From JASFWK01 sp050049355 (GTDB lineage: Bacteria > Chloroflexota > Anaerolineae > B4-G1 > DUEL01): 64,000 nucleotides of DNA. Where the stretch lies: assembly GCA_050049355.1 (NCBI GenBank), contig JASFWK010000001.1, forward strand, positions 1 to 64,000, written 5' to 3'. Shown in pieces: positions 8,354 to 17,368 of this stretch; the stretch's first letter is position 1, and every line of letters begins with the position of its first letter. A program made the translations under genes and the position numbers. The notes beneath the pieces were generated by a model that did no database searches, had not been told where the DNA came from, and saw only the letters and a program-made list of their open reading frames with translations.

Positions 8354-8375
8354 TTCGCATCAGAGAGGAGTGGCT

Positions 8376-9182
8376 ATGAGCAAGAGTGAGCTTGAGGGCC
8401 GATGGGCGCTTATTCTGGGAGCGTCTAGCGGATTCGGCGCGGCCACAGCATTGGCGCTGGCTGGCGCAGGGATGAACATCTTCGGTGTGCATCTCGACCC
8501 GAAGGCAACGCTCCCTCGCGCTCAGGAGGTCATCGGCGGCATCGAGGCCTTAGGCCGCATGACGGTCTTCTTCAACATCAACGCTGTGGATGCCCGCAAG
8601 CGAGCAGGTGCCCTCGACAAGATCGAGGAGACGTTGGCAGACGATCCAGCCGATCATATACACTTCATGCTTCACTCACTGGCCTTTGGCTCGCTTCTGC
8701 CCTTCATCGCCGACGATCTCGACGAGGCGATCGGCGAGACCCAGATGGATATGACTCTGCGGGTGATGGCCCACAGCCTGGTCTACTGGGTGCAGGACTT
8801 GGCACGGCGGGGGCTTCTGGCGCGGGGCAGCCGCATCTACGCTCTGTCCAGCGGCGGAGCGGAGCGGGCGGCGCGCCACTATGGGGCAGTCTCGGCGGCC
8901 AAGGCCGCGTTGGAGAGTCATATGCGGCAGCTGGCGCTGGAGTTGGGACCTCAGGGCGTGGCAGTCAACTGCCTGCGGCCCGGTGTCGCCGACACACCCG
9001 CTTCGCGCATCATCCCCGGCTATGAACACTGGAGAGAGGAGGCGCTGGAGCGCAACCCCCACGGCCGCCTCACCACTCCCGAGGATGTGGCAAACGTGCT
9101 GGTGGCTCTGGCCGACCCGGCCGTCACCTGGATCAGCGGTGCAGTCATCCCCGTGGACGGGGGCGAGTTCGTCACAGGGTAG
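8376..9182 (+). CDS. Short-chain dehydrogenase/reductase (SDR)
   Basis: 268 residues. The N-terminal cofactor motif is LILGASSGFGAATALALAGA (GxxxGxG). The catalytic tetrad region shows YALSSGG and YGAVSAAK (YxxxxxxK as in enoyl-ACP reductase-like members, or a YxxxK read as Y-GAVSAA-K). The C-terminus ends in WISGAVIPVDGGEF, usual for SDRs of fatty-acid type. The start at 8376 has AGGAG five bases upstream; a GTG six bases earlier is too close to that site. It precedes etfB by 66 bases on the same strand. A role as 3-oxoacyl or enoyl reductase beside the acyl-CoA dehydrogenase genes is plausible but unproven. Confidence 0.85.
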   Translation: MSKSELEGRWALILGASSGFGAATALALAGAGMNIFGVHLDPKATLPRAQEVIGGIEALGRMTVFFNINAVDARKRAGALDKIEETLADDPADHIHFMLHSLAFGSLLPFIADDLDEAIGETQMDMTLRVMAHSLVYWVQDLARRGLLARGSRIYALSSGGAERAARHYGAVSAAKAALESHMRQLALELGPQGVAVNCLRPGVADTPASRIIPGYEHWREEALERNPHGRLTTPEDVANVLVALADPAVTWISGAVIPVDGGEFVTG

Positions 9183-9248
9183 GACCACTCCCGCAACTTT
9201 CAGAAGGTCATCGCGCACGCCACGACGAGTTAGAGCAGGAGGTATTGA

Positions 9249-10139
9249 ATGACCTACAAGTGCGTGGTGTTGGTCAAGCAGGTGCCCGACACCGCCAACA
9301 TCAGCAGCAAGGCGATGAAGGAGGACGGCACGGTCAACCGCGCCGCGCTGCCGGCCATCTTCAACCCAGAGGACCTCAACGCACTGGAGATGGCACTCCA
9401 GGTCAAAGACGAACACGGCGGCAAGGTAACCGTGCTGACGATGGGACCGCCCCGGGCGGCTGAGGTACTGCGAGAGGCGCTCTACCGTGGCGCCGATCGA
9501 GTGATACTGCTCTCCGACCGGAAGTTCGCTGGCTCAGATACCCTGGCCACCTCCTACGCCCTCAAGTGCGCCATCGAGCAGATCGGCGACTACGACCTCG
9601 TCTTCTGCGGGCGCCAGGCGATAGACGGCGACACCGGACAAGTCGGTCCGCAGGTAGCCGAGAAACTGGGCCTGCCGCAGATCACCTATGCCGAATCCAT
9701 CCAATCGCTCAAGGGAGACGAGATCATTGTGGAGAGAGCTTTCCCGCTCGGGAAGGAGACGGTGAAATGCACCCTCCCTTGTCTGCTGACCGTGGTCCAC
9801 TCGGCCAACCAGCCTCGTCCTCCATCGGCCCGTAGGGTCATGGCCTACAAGCTGGCCGCCACCCCGCTCGACTACCCAGGTCTGCTCGAGAAGTGGCCTG
9901 AGTTCGAGACGGAGGAAGAGCTCGATCAATACCTGGCCGAGCGCGACCTGAGGATTCCCCTCTGGACCGTCGCCGAGATCGGCGCCGCCGAAGAGAGATT
10001 GGGCCTGACTGGCTCGCCAACCAAGGTGCTGAAGGTCGAATACGTCGTACTCGAGGCGAGCGAGAGCAAAGAAGTCTCATCCAGTCCAGAGGGCATCTCT
10101 GGCCTGATAGATGAGTTAGTTGAGGATTACATCCTGTAG
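9249..10139 (+). CDS. etfB: Electron transfer flavoprotein beta subunit
   Basis: 296 residues, slightly longer than the usual 250-260. It opens with YKCVVLVKQVPDTANIS, the EtfB/FixA start, followed by NPEDLNALEMALQVKDEHGG and VTVLTMGPPRAAEVLREAL. The AMP-binding region GRQAIDGDTGQVGPQVAEKL is clear. A GGAGG ribosome site precedes the ATG. The C-terminal extension of about 35 residues after the WTVAEIGA region is of unknown role. With EtfA ten bases downstream it forms the heterodimeric flavoprotein that takes electrons from acyl-CoA dehydrogenases; the dehydrogenase gene follows in the same run. Confidence 0.95.
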   Translation: MTYKCVVLVKQVPDTANISSKAMKEDGTVNRAALPAIFNPEDLNALEMALQVKDEHGGKVTVLTMGPPRAAEVLREALYRGADRVILLSDRKFAGSDTLATSYALKCAIEQIGDYDLVFCGRQAIDGDTGQVGPQVAEKLGLPQITYAESIQSLKGDEIIVERAFPLGKETVKCTLPCLLTVVHSANQPRPPSARRVMAYKLAATPLDYPGLLEKWPEFETEEELDQYLAERDLRIPLWTVAEIGAAEERLGLTGSPTKVLKVEYVVLEASESKEVSSSPEGISGLIDELVEDYIL

Positions 10140-10149
10140 GTAGACTGAA

Positions 10150-11166
10150 ATGAGAGATAACAGAGAGATCTGGGTCTTTATCGAGAACGACGATGGAGGG
10201 ATCGCCGACGTCAGTCGGGAACTCCTGTCCAAGGCTCAGGAACTGGCCGAGGAGTTGAATGGCCGGGTCTGCGCCCTCCTATTGGGCCACCGAATTGGCC
10301 ACCTGACGGAAGAGGTCATCCACTACGGCGCGGACGCGGTGCTGCTGGCCGACCACCCCGAGCTGGAGCCATACCAGACCCTGCCCTACGCCAGGGTGGT
10401 GACAGACCTGGCGCAGGAGCAGCAACCGGACATCTTCCTGCTGGGGGCCACGCCTACGGGGCGCGACCTAGCGCCGCGCATCGCCAGCGCCCTCCGTGCC
10501 GGCTTGACCGCCGACTGCACCGAACTCCAGATAGGTGACTTTCAGTACAAAGGCAAGACATACACCGATCTGCTGCATCAGATTCGGCCTGCCTTTGGGG
10601 GCAATGTCATCGCTACCATCGTCAACCCCGAGATGCATCCCCAGATGGCGACCGTGCGCGAGGGGGTGATGCGCCTGGGTGAGCCAAGTAGCGCTCGTCA
10701 GGGCGAGGTCGTCAGGATCGAGCCGCAGTTTGACGAGCAAGATCTTGTCGTCAAGGTATTGGAGCGACACATGCGACCAGCCCGCTGCGACCTGAAGAGT
10801 TCCTCCATCATCGTCGCCGGAGGTGCGGGAGTGGAGAGCGCGGAGAATTTTCAGCTCATCCACGAACTGGCCCGAGTGCTCGGCGCTGAAGTGGGAGCCT
10901 CCCGCGCCGCTGTTGACGCCGGCTTCGTCCCGCCCGAGCACCAGGTAGGGCAGACAGGCGCCACCGTGAGGCCTCGACTCTACATCGCCTGCGGCATCTC
11001 GGGCGCGGTGCAGCACCGTGCCGGGATGGACGGGGCAGGAACGATCATCGCTATCAACACCGATCCCAACGCCCCAATCTTCAAGATCGCCCACTACAAG
11101 ATCGTGGGCGACTTGAACGAGGTGATCCCGTGGATGATCCGCGCCTATCGCGAGGGCGCAAAATAG
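10150..11166 (+). CDS. etfA: Electron transfer flavoprotein alpha subunit
   Basis: 338 residues. The N-terminal half (about 1-190) is an adenine-nucleotide-hydrolase-like domain with [17 protein letters not shown]. The C-terminal FAD domain carries [20 protein letters not shown] followed by AVQHRAGM and [15 protein letters not shown], the diagnostic EtfA motifs. The start lies ten bases after etfB and the stop lies eleven bases before the dehydrogenase start, so the three are one operon. It binds the redox FAD and passes electrons toward the quinone pool or a ferredoxin. No EtfQO or Bcd-type partner other than the next gene is in the window. Confidence 0.95.
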   Translation: MRDNREIWVFIENDDGGIADVSRELLSKAQELAEELNGRVCALLLGHRIGHLTEEVIHYGADAVLLADHPELEPYQTLPYARVVTDLAQEQQPDIFLLGATPTGRDLAPRIASALRAGLTADCTELQIGDFQYKGKTYTDLLHQIRPAFGGNVIATIVNPEMHPQMATVREGVMRLGEPSSARQGEVVRIEPQFDEQDLVVKVLERHMRPARCDLKSSSIIVAGGAGVESAENFQLIHELARVLGAEVGASRAAVDAGFVPPEHQVGQTGATVRPRLYIACGISGAVQHRAGMDGAGTIIAINTDPNAPIFKIAHYKIVGDLNEVIPWMIRAYREGAK

Positions 11167-11177
11167 GGAGTACTGGC

Positions 11178-12905
11178 ATGACAGAGAATTTCTTCGCCGA
11201 TAACCTGGACCTGCAGTTCCACCTGGACAAACTGGATCTCAGCGAGGTCGTAGAGATCCTGGAAAAAGGATATACCTACCACACAGAGTATCCATCGGCG
11301 CCCCGCAACTATGCAGACGCCAGGGACAACTACAGGCGGCTGCTGAGTTTGATGGGAGAGATCTGCGCCACCCGGGTGGCGCCGCGGGCAGCGGAGGCGG
11401 ACGCGGAGGGCGCGCAGTTCCACGACGATCAAGTCATCCTCCCCGCCACGACCCAGGAGGCGTTGAAGCAATTCCGCCAGGCCGAGCTTATGGGCGCCAT
11501 GCTGCCCTGGGAATATGGCGGGCTGAACCTGCCGGGGGCGATCTTCCAGATGATGGTCGAGATCATCTCCCGCGCGGACGCCGGGCTGATGACCATCTTT
11601 GGCTTGCAGGAGATCTCCTCAACCATCGCCGAGTTCGGCAGCGAGGAGATGAAGGCTCGGCTCTTACCTCGCTTCGCACGAGGCGAGGTGACCGCGGCGA
11701 TGGTGCTCACTGAGCCGGACGCCGGTTCCGACCTGGGAAGGATGCAGACTCACGCCGCCTACGACGAAGAAGCCGGGAGGTGGCGGCTGAACGGCGTCAA
11801 GCGCTTCATCACCAACGGCTGCGCGGACATTCACGTGGTACTGGCCCGCTCCGAAGAGGGAAGCGACGATGCACGCGGGCTCTCCCTATTCCTGGTGGAA
11901 GCGGATGAGACGGTACGTGTCCGCCGCATCGAGAACAAGCTCGGCATTCGGTCCACCCCCACCTGCGAGGTCGAGTACCGCGACACGCCCGCCGAGTTGA
12001 TCGGCAAGCGGCGCTTCGGGCTCATCCGCTACGCCATGGCCATGATGAACGGAGCCAGGCTGGGGGTAGCCGCCCAGGCGCTAGGCATCGCCGAGGCCGC
12101 CTACCGGGAGGCATGGCAATACGCCGAGAAGCGTGTCCAGTTCGACCAACCGATCAATTTGATCCCGGCCGTCTACCGGATGCTCCTCTCCATGCGCGGA
12201 GAGATCGAAGCCACCAGGGCCCTCGTCTACGAGGTCGCGCGCTGGGTAGACCTGAAGAGGGCCGTTGAACAACGGCTTGAAGAGAAGGATGAACCGAGCA
12301 CCGCCGAGCGCAAACGGGCCAGGCGACTCGACCGACTGACAGCCGTGCTGACGCCACTGGTGAAATACCACGCCACCGAGATGGGCAACCGAGTCTGCTA
12401 CCAGGCTATACAGATCCTGGGCGGTGCCGGCTACATGCGGGAGTTCAACGTGGAGCGCCACTATCGCGACATCCGGGTGACCAGCATCTACGAGGGCACC
12501 AGCCAGCTTCAGGTCGTGGCCGCCACCGGGGGCCTGCTGCGCCACACCCTGGATGACCTGCTGGAAGAGTGGACCAGTCTGGATTACGGCCCGGAACTGG
12601 CTCCACTCAAGGCCCAACTCGAGGACGCCACTACCATCCTCAACCACTCCATCGATCACTTGAGGGGACGCGAAGAGCAGGCGCTGATTGAATACTACGC
12701 TGTGGACCTGGTTGAGCTGGCGGCGTACGTGGCCAACTGCTGGCTCGTGCTACAGGATGCGCGGCTTTCGGATAGAAAGAAAGAGATGGCCCGCGTCTAC
12801 ATCGCCGAGACGCTGCCCAGGATTCGTGGGGCGGCGGCAGCACTGCAGACCACCGATCCGGCACCTCTGCTGGCCAAAGATACCATCCTGACCTCACCCG
12901 GCTAG
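11178..12905 (+). CDS. Acyl-CoA dehydrogenase, long form
   Basis: 575 residues, matching the long AcdA/DmdC-like acyl-CoA dehydrogenases rather than the 380-residue form. Start at 11178 has GGGAG upstream; extension further back would overlap etfA. Motifs: MVLTEPDAGSDLGRMQTHA for FAD binding, WRLNGVKRFITNG, then ILGGAGYMREFNVERHYRD and TSIYEGTSQLQ. The Glu of YEGT is the usual catalytic-base region. A charged insertion (about 365-390) and a C-terminal helical domain of about 130 residues account for the extra length. It introduces the alpha-beta double bond in an acyl-CoA and reduces the EtfAB pair encoded just upstream. Substrate chain length is not evident. Confidence 0.93.
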   Translation: MTENFFADNLDLQFHLDKLDLSEVVEILEKGYTYHTEYPSAPRNYADARDNYRRLLSLMGEICATRVAPRAAEADAEGAQFHDDQVILPATTQEALKQFRQAELMGAMLPWEYGGLNLPGAIFQMMVEIISRADAGLMTIFGLQEISSTIAEFGSEEMKARLLPRFARGEVTAAMVLTEPDAGSDLGRMQTHAAYDEEAGRWRLNGVKRFITNGCADIHVVLARSEEGSDDARGLSLFLVEADETVRVRRIENKLGIRSTPTCEVEYRDTPAELIGKRRFGLIRYAMAMMNGARLGVAAQALGIAEAAYREAWQYAEKRVQFDQPINLIPAVYRMLLSMRGEIEATRALVYEVARWVDLKRAVEQRLEEKDEPSTAERKRARRLDRLTAVLTPLVKYHATEMGNRVCYQAIQILGGAGYMREFNVERHYRDIRVTSIYEGTSQLQVVAATGGLLRHTLDDLLEEWTSLDYGPELAPLKAQLEDATTILNHSIDHLRGREEQALIEYYAVDLVELAAYVANCWLVLQDARLSDRKKEMARVYIAETLPRIRGAAAALQTTDPAPLLAKDTILTSPG

Positions 12906-13486
12906 GCAAGGTGCATAGCAGCAGGCGAGACGGACTCACTTGGGCTTGGCACAGGCAATTGCGCTGGCGTTATCACGGCATAAATGTATTGCCCGGACAA
13001 ATCTCCCCTAGAGCCTCCGAGCGGGCAGCTGCTCTCCGAGGCGGTCAAGGCTGACAGCAGGAGTGCGGCGCGCCTTAAGCCTGTACATATTGGGATTGCG
13101 GGTTCCCCAACCTGCACATCTGCGGGTGCTATCCGGGCCGCAGATATCCTCTCCAGGTTTCTTTTAAACAATCTTAAAGATGCGTGCATTTTAAGCCAGT
13201 TGCCCTTATTGGGATTGTGGTCGCGCCTCTCTTTTGGTAGAATAGTAGCCGTGCGCGGGCAGGGGTTAGGCTGGCCCTCGCCCTCCCTCAGATCAACGGG
13301 CGGGGCCTACGCCGGCCTGGCGAGAGCCTACTCCAAAGGTTCCTATCGCCTCCCCTCTGTCTCGCCCACATCTTTGACCTACCGCACCTAGATAGCTAGA
13401 TAGCTATCCCGCAAGTGACGCGCAACGAGACGAATAGTCTTGTCCCTCCGACCGGTGGGCCTCGTACACGAAGAGAGCGCTACCTG
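12906..13486 (+). promoter_or_regulatory. dnaA upstream region with a likely promoter
   Basis: This 581-base stretch holds no convincing gene. A promoter is proposed at TTGTGG (13215-13220), 17 bases, TAGAAT (13238-13243), giving a leader of about 235 bases before dnaA. An AT-rich patch with TTTTAAACAATCTTAAA lies near 13160-13180. A TAGATAGC direct repeat sits at about 13390-13408. No exact DnaA box was seen here. Confidence 0.45.
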
Positions 13487-14875
13487 ATGAAGGCCAACGA
13501 AATCTGGCAAGCCGCGCTGGGTGAACTTCAACTCGAGATGACCAGAGCAACCTTCGACACCTGGCTGCGCGATGCCAAGTTGGTGGCCTACGAGGACGGC
13601 ACCTTCGTGATCGGGGTGAGGAATGGATACGCCAAGGATTGGCTGGAGAACCGCTTGACGAGCACCATCCGGCGTGTCCTCACACGCTTGGCAGATCGCA
13701 CAGTGACGATACGGTTCGCGGTTTGGGAGGGAGCACCCAAGCAGCCCCCACCTGCGGCACTGAATCGCATTCCGCTCCAGGCCTCCGGCGTCGCCCAGAC
13801 AAAGGATACAATCTCCTTCCCATCCAACCCTCTCAATCCCCGCTACACCTTCGATCTCTTCGTCGTGGGTTCAAGCAACCGCTTGGCCTACGCGGCCGCC
13901 CTAGCAGTGGTCGAAAAGCCAGCGGATTACTACAACCCGCTCTTCATCTACGGCGGGGTAGGTCTGGGCAAGACCCATCTGCTTCAAGCCATCGGTCACG
14001 CCTGCCGCACCCACAACCTGCGCGCCCTCTACGTCCCGGCAGAGACCTTCACCAATGAGCTCATCGAGGCGATCCGCAACTACACCACCGACTGCTTCCG
14101 CGAGACCTACCGCACCGCCGACGTTTTGCTCATCGACGATGTCCATTTCATCGCGGGTAAGGAGGCCACTCAGGAGGAATTCTTCCACACATTCAATGCG
14201 CTGCACGGCAGTGGCTCGCAGATCGTCATCTCGTCCGATCGGCGCCCGACCGCGATAGCCACACTGGAGGAGCGCCTTCGCTCACGCTTCGAGTGGGGGT
14301 TGATGGTGGATGTGAGCCCTCCTGAGCTGGAGACACGCCTCGCCATCCTCCGGCGGAAGGCGGAAGCACAGGGGGCTGGCGTGCCCGACGAGGTGCTCTA
14401 CGCGATCGCCGAACGCGTACAGATGAACATTCGGGAGTTAGAGGGAACGTTGAACAAGGTACTGATGCTATCCAACGTGGGAGGGAAACCGCTTACGCCC
14501 GAACTGGTAGACGTCGCCCTGGCGGACCTGAGACCCTCCAGGTCGGAGATCGACGGCGATCAGATCAAGGCCGCGGTGGCCCGCTACTATGGACTGGGGC
14601 AGGACGAGCTGTGCGGGCCAAGCCGAAAGCGGCGGATTTCCCGACCCCGTCAACTCGCTATGTACTTGATGCGGCAGGAGACGGACAAATCACTCTCTCA
14701 GATAGGGACGGCTCTCGGAGGGCGGGACCACACAACGGTTATCCACGGCTGCAATCGGATCAACTCTCTCATCGAGGAGAACGAAACTCTGCGGCGAGAG
14801 CTGCTTGCCATTCGCGAGCAGCTACACCGGGGAGAGCTTCCCGCGAACATGCCTCGAACGACTCGCGAGCACTGA
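13487..14875 (+). CDS. dnaA: Chromosomal replication initiator DnaA
   Basis: 462 residues from the ATG at 13487 (an in-frame extension of 24 residues upstream looks non-native). Domain I covers about 1-85 (NEIWQAALGELQLEMTRATF). The linker is short. The AAA+ domain has Walker A GGVGLGKTHLL near residue 156-166, Walker B LLIDDVHF, and sensor-like RLRSRFEWGL. Domain IV ends with the DNA-binding signature GGRDHTTVIHGCNRI. DnaA binds TTATCCACA boxes and opens oriC; such boxes lie directly downstream. dnaN is not the next gene, unlike the order in many bacteria. Confidence 0.97.
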   Translation: MKANEIWQAALGELQLEMTRATFDTWLRDAKLVAYEDGTFVIGVRNGYAKDWLENRLTSTIRRVLTRLADRTVTIRFAVWEGAPKQPPPAALNRIPLQASGVAQTKDTISFPSNPLNPRYTFDLFVVGSSNRLAYAAALAVVEKPADYYNPLFIYGGVGLGKTHLLQAIGHACRTHNLRALYVPAETFTNELIEAIRNYTTDCFRETYRTADVLLIDDVHFIAGKEATQEEFFHTFNALHGSGSQIVISSDRRPTAIATLEERLRSRFEWGLMVDVSPPELETRLAILRRKAEAQGAGVPDEVLYAIAERVQMNIRELEGTLNKVLMLSNVGGKPLTPELVDVALADLRPSRSEIDGDQIKAAVARYYGLGQDELCGPSRKRRISRPRQLAMYLMRQETDKSLSQIGTALGGRDHTTVIHGCNRINSLIEENETLRRELLAIREQLHRGELPANMPRTTREH

Positions 14876-14929
14876 GCCCCTCTCGCCCTGCTACAACCCC
14901 CTCTGGCCCCACACTTCGTTTCGTCCGCT

Positions 14930-15380
14930 CATAGTTTTCCACATCCTCCCCAACAGGCTTCCACACCCCCCACATCTGGCGCATGCCTCTCCTCTCACCT
15001 CCAGATGTGGCCCCATCTGGTTTTCCTCCACGGCCTGACCTGTGGATAAGTCGCCGATTTCGGTGGATAAACAGGCCGGCTTGTGGATAACTTCGTCTCT
15101 ATGAGCCGCGTGCCTCTGGTCGGCTCCTCTGGCCCATTTTCATCATTCCCCAACGTTCCCCACATGTAATCCGGACTTATCCACGGCCTCTGTGGATTCC
15201 AGATCCTCATCCTCTCCCCATATCTGACGATGCGTCCTGGCTGTCCCTCCACATATACCAGGGCACGCCCGGCGAAGAGACTCCTATCCCCATATCCACA
15301 GGCCCTACGGCGACTACTACAAATAGATCCTTCTATAAACAGAGGTTTGAAGATCTTAGATAAATTCCTACATTCAGTGA
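14930..15380. other. oriC: Probable chromosomal replication origin oriC
   Basis: Between dnaA and the next gene there are two exact DnaA boxes (TGTGGATAA at 15041-15049 and 15082-15090) and one-mismatch boxes at 15062-15070 (GGTGGATAA), 15177-15185 (TTATCCACG), 15292-15300 (ATATCCACA) and 14935-14943 (TTTTCCACA). An AT-rich stretch at about 15311-15375 (ATAGATCCTTCTATAAACAG and following) may be the unwinding element. Position beside dnaA and box density support an origin. Confidence 0.8.
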
Positions 15381-15579
15381 GAGATGCAATGGCGCCCTTT
15401 CAGATCCGGGCGATCCTCGATAGACATCATATCCTAATTCCCAACGTTCGATTCCATCTCTTTATCGCAGATTCTGAACTCCAAGTCCTTAGGTCTTCTC
15501 ATCCTTGCTGACCGTGATCCCCTCAGACGTGTACCCAATTCTCTTCATCTAGCTACCGGACATTTCGGCTTAGCGCCGC

Positions 15580-15725
15580 GCCGAGGCTCTGACCGAGTGC
15601 TCGAGCGAAGCTCGATCGTATCGAGATCAAGCCTCGGCAGTTCAACCCGCTGTTCTTGGTCTCGACACGCGCCCTTCAGGCGCTACCCTTCGGCAGGCTC
15701 AGTCCGACGCTCGACCGGCGAACAG
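15580..15725. repeat. Structured intergenic repeat
   Basis: GCCGAGGCT (15580-15588) and AGCCTCGGC (15630-15638) are a perfect inverted repeat enclosing a GCTCGAGCGAAGCTCGATCG hairpin-like core. It is followed by CCCTTCGGCAGGCTCAGT near 15690, a sequence style common in dispersed bacterial intergenic repeats. Copy number in the genome cannot be seen from this window. Confidence 0.4.
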
Positions 15726-16041
15726 CTCGCCATATATCAAAGTGTCCGGTGGCTAGTCTCTTCATAACTTCCTTGTTGAACCTTGTCCCAGATGTGGGTG
15801 GGGTCGCCGTCCGATTCTCAGAGTTGAATTCTCCCCGTGGCGACCGCGGGTTGCCTCCAGCGGCCGTGATACGGTTGAACTCCGAAAGCTGTGCCAATCG
15901 CCAGTCGGTGAAGGAAGTAACCGATAGATTCGCGCAGTGGTCAAGTGCTTCCTGCCGGATCCTCTGGATACTGTCGTCGTCTTCTTGACGCAGTAGAACT
16001 TCCACGGCATCGGTCGGCGGTCCATCGCCATTGTCAATCAA
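15676..16041 (-). CDS. Doubtful hypothetical protein, possibly a gene remnant
   Basis: An open frame of about 121 residues. Its N-terminal part (DAVEVLLRQEDDDSIQRIRQ and on) looks protein-like, but it starts only at a TTG, and the last residues (GLSLPKGSA) are translated from the dispersed repeat. A good Shine-Dalgarno (GGAGGAGG, 16058-16065) sits before an ATG whose frame stops after three codons, as if a frameshift had separated start and body. It may be a decayed gene or chance. No family recognised. Confidence 0.25.
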   Translation of the reverse strand: MIDNGDGPPTDAVEVLLRQEDDDSIQRIRQEALDHCANLSVTSFTDWRLAQLSEFNRITAAGGNPRSPRGEFNSENRTATPPTSGTRFNKEVMKRLATGHFDIWRAVRRSSVGLSLPKGSA

Positions 16042-16130
16042 CGTTATTCTGTCATCACCTCCTCCATGCTCACGGTCTCATATCTGACCAGCCAAAGTCG
16101 AGGTTTCGAACAGAGAGCAATAGCTGCCAC

Positions 16131-16883
16131 TCATCGGTCTAAGGCAGCGCGTAAGTTCTTGAGATGGCCATCAAATTCGTTGACTGTTTCAGTTTGTCCA
16201 ACCATCTTCGCCAATCTGGACAGTTCTTCCAGCTGGCTACAGGCACGCCCAATGACGGCTCTGTCAACCACCACTTTGTCTCTTGTACCAGGGGCTTCTT
16301 TCGCGTCGAGCATGGCCTTGGCATCGGCTAGGATGCCAGATGGGGATGGGAGGCCGAACTTCCCATACTCGGTGGAGAGTCCCGACAGGATCTTCCCAAC
16401 TCGCTCAGCGGTACTCGCGTCAATGGCAACTGTCTCCCCTGCCGGTTCTTGTCCCTTTCTGGTTGCCATTGGTGTTGGGCGAAGGGGAACTCTCCCTGTT
16501 TCCCACCACCGCTTCGAGTCTTCAGCGGCGACCTTGAGATCAATGCCCCGTAGTTTCGCACCCTGTTCACATACCAGGACCGGCATAGGGCCAAGTACAA
16601 AGCCGCCGCCCGCTCTACCCTCCTCCATCTTGGCCTTCATAAAAGCGACTGCCTCTTGGCTGATATACAGGTAGCCAGAGCCTCTTGGGATCGGTGTCTC
16701 AGGACAAGGACACCCGCGGTCCGAACAAAGGCCGGTTGTCTTGGGGATAGAACTCGCGGCGTATTGGTAGAACTCAACTCCGCTGCTGGATGGCTGGCCC
16801 GGCGTAGCTGACGCTTGAGGTAGCTCTCTACTGCGCGATGCTGCTGGCTGTCTTCTGCCGAACAGTTTACGTAGGAAGTCCAT
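16131..16883 (-). CDS. Hypothetical protein
   Basis: 250 residues from the ATG at 16883, chosen for the AAGGAG seven bases upstream and the basic start MDFLRKLFGRR. A low-complexity Ser/Pro linker (about 15-35) is followed by a Cys-containing segment, GLCSDRGCPCPETPIP, which could bind a metal or form disulfides. A mixed alpha/beta middle part includes a GGGFVLGPMPVLVCEQGA stretch, and the C-terminal 90 residues are helical (VGKILSGLSTEYGKFG, then SQLEELSRLAKMV). No signal peptide or membrane segment. I do not recognise the family. It is isolated, with intergenic space on both sides. Confidence 0.6.
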   Translation of the reverse strand: MDFLRKLFGRRQPAASRSRELPQASATPGQPSSSGVEFYQYAASSIPKTTGLCSDRGCPCPETPIPRGSGYLYISQEAVAFMKAKMEEGRAGGGFVLGPMPVLVCEQGAKLRGIDLKVAAEDSKRWWETGRVPLRPTPMATRKGQEPAGETVAIDASTAERVGKILSGLSTEYGKFGLPSPSGILADAKAMLDAKEAPGTRDKVVVDRAVIGRACSQLEELSRLAKMVGQTETVNEFDGHLKNLRAALDR

Positions 16884-17362
16884 TAGGCTTCTCCTTTCCT
16901 GCAAATGCAGGTGACTTGGGGCACGGCTCGTGCCCCCACTGTGACGACCGTGATACTGGCGCAGCCAATCCTCGGTGTGTTCGTCCTGATGGAACCGGAT
17001 GGCATCACTTGACAGCTGTGCAGGTGCTTGTTCGGTGGTTCTCTTTCACCGATCCAGGCTTTGGTTGTGTTCTTGTACCAGTCTGAATCTGCCCCGACTG
17101 AAAGCCTACTACGTTGGGTGGTGTATGACCAGAAAGCAAAGTCGAATAGTCGGGAAGTTAGCGGCGGTGAAATTGCGGCGTGCGCTTTCTGCTCCATGAT
17201 CAGAGAAATCCGCACTTTGTCTTCGGCCCGATGGCTCGGGTCAGCTAGCAGCCAACGAGTAAGCTGACCGGCGGCTCACGCTCGAGGCGCGACAAGAGAC
17301 CCGCCGGCGGGTCCCAACGACTTCGCAACCTGCCGTGATGGCAGCGGCGGCTGCACGCAACG
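16884..17362. other. Intergenic region, no convincing gene
   Basis: 479 bases between two minus-strand genes. Open frames here lack ribosome sites and protein-like composition. The only structure noted is the attC-like element at its right end (17312-17368) and a GACCCGCCGGCGGGTC palindrome near 17299-17313. Confidence 0.4.
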
Positions 17363-17368
17363 TTAGGG
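17312..17368 (-). repeat. attC-like element overlapping the nucleoside hydrolase stop codon
   Basis: On the plus strand TCCCAACG (17312-17319) and CGTTAGGG (17361-17368) are 57 bases apart end to end and pair imperfectly, like the outer R boxes of an integron attC site. Inside, TTCG (17322-17325) can pair with CGCAA (17356-17360) leaving one extrahelical base, as in L boxes, and CTGCC-GTGAT-GGCAG forms a central hairpin. The TAA stop of the gene lies in the right R box, as in gene cassettes. No integrase is in the window. Confidence 0.35.

Noticed and set aside
13190..13486. Part of oriC upstream of dnaA
   Set aside because: No DnaA boxes close to TTATCCACA were found on this side.
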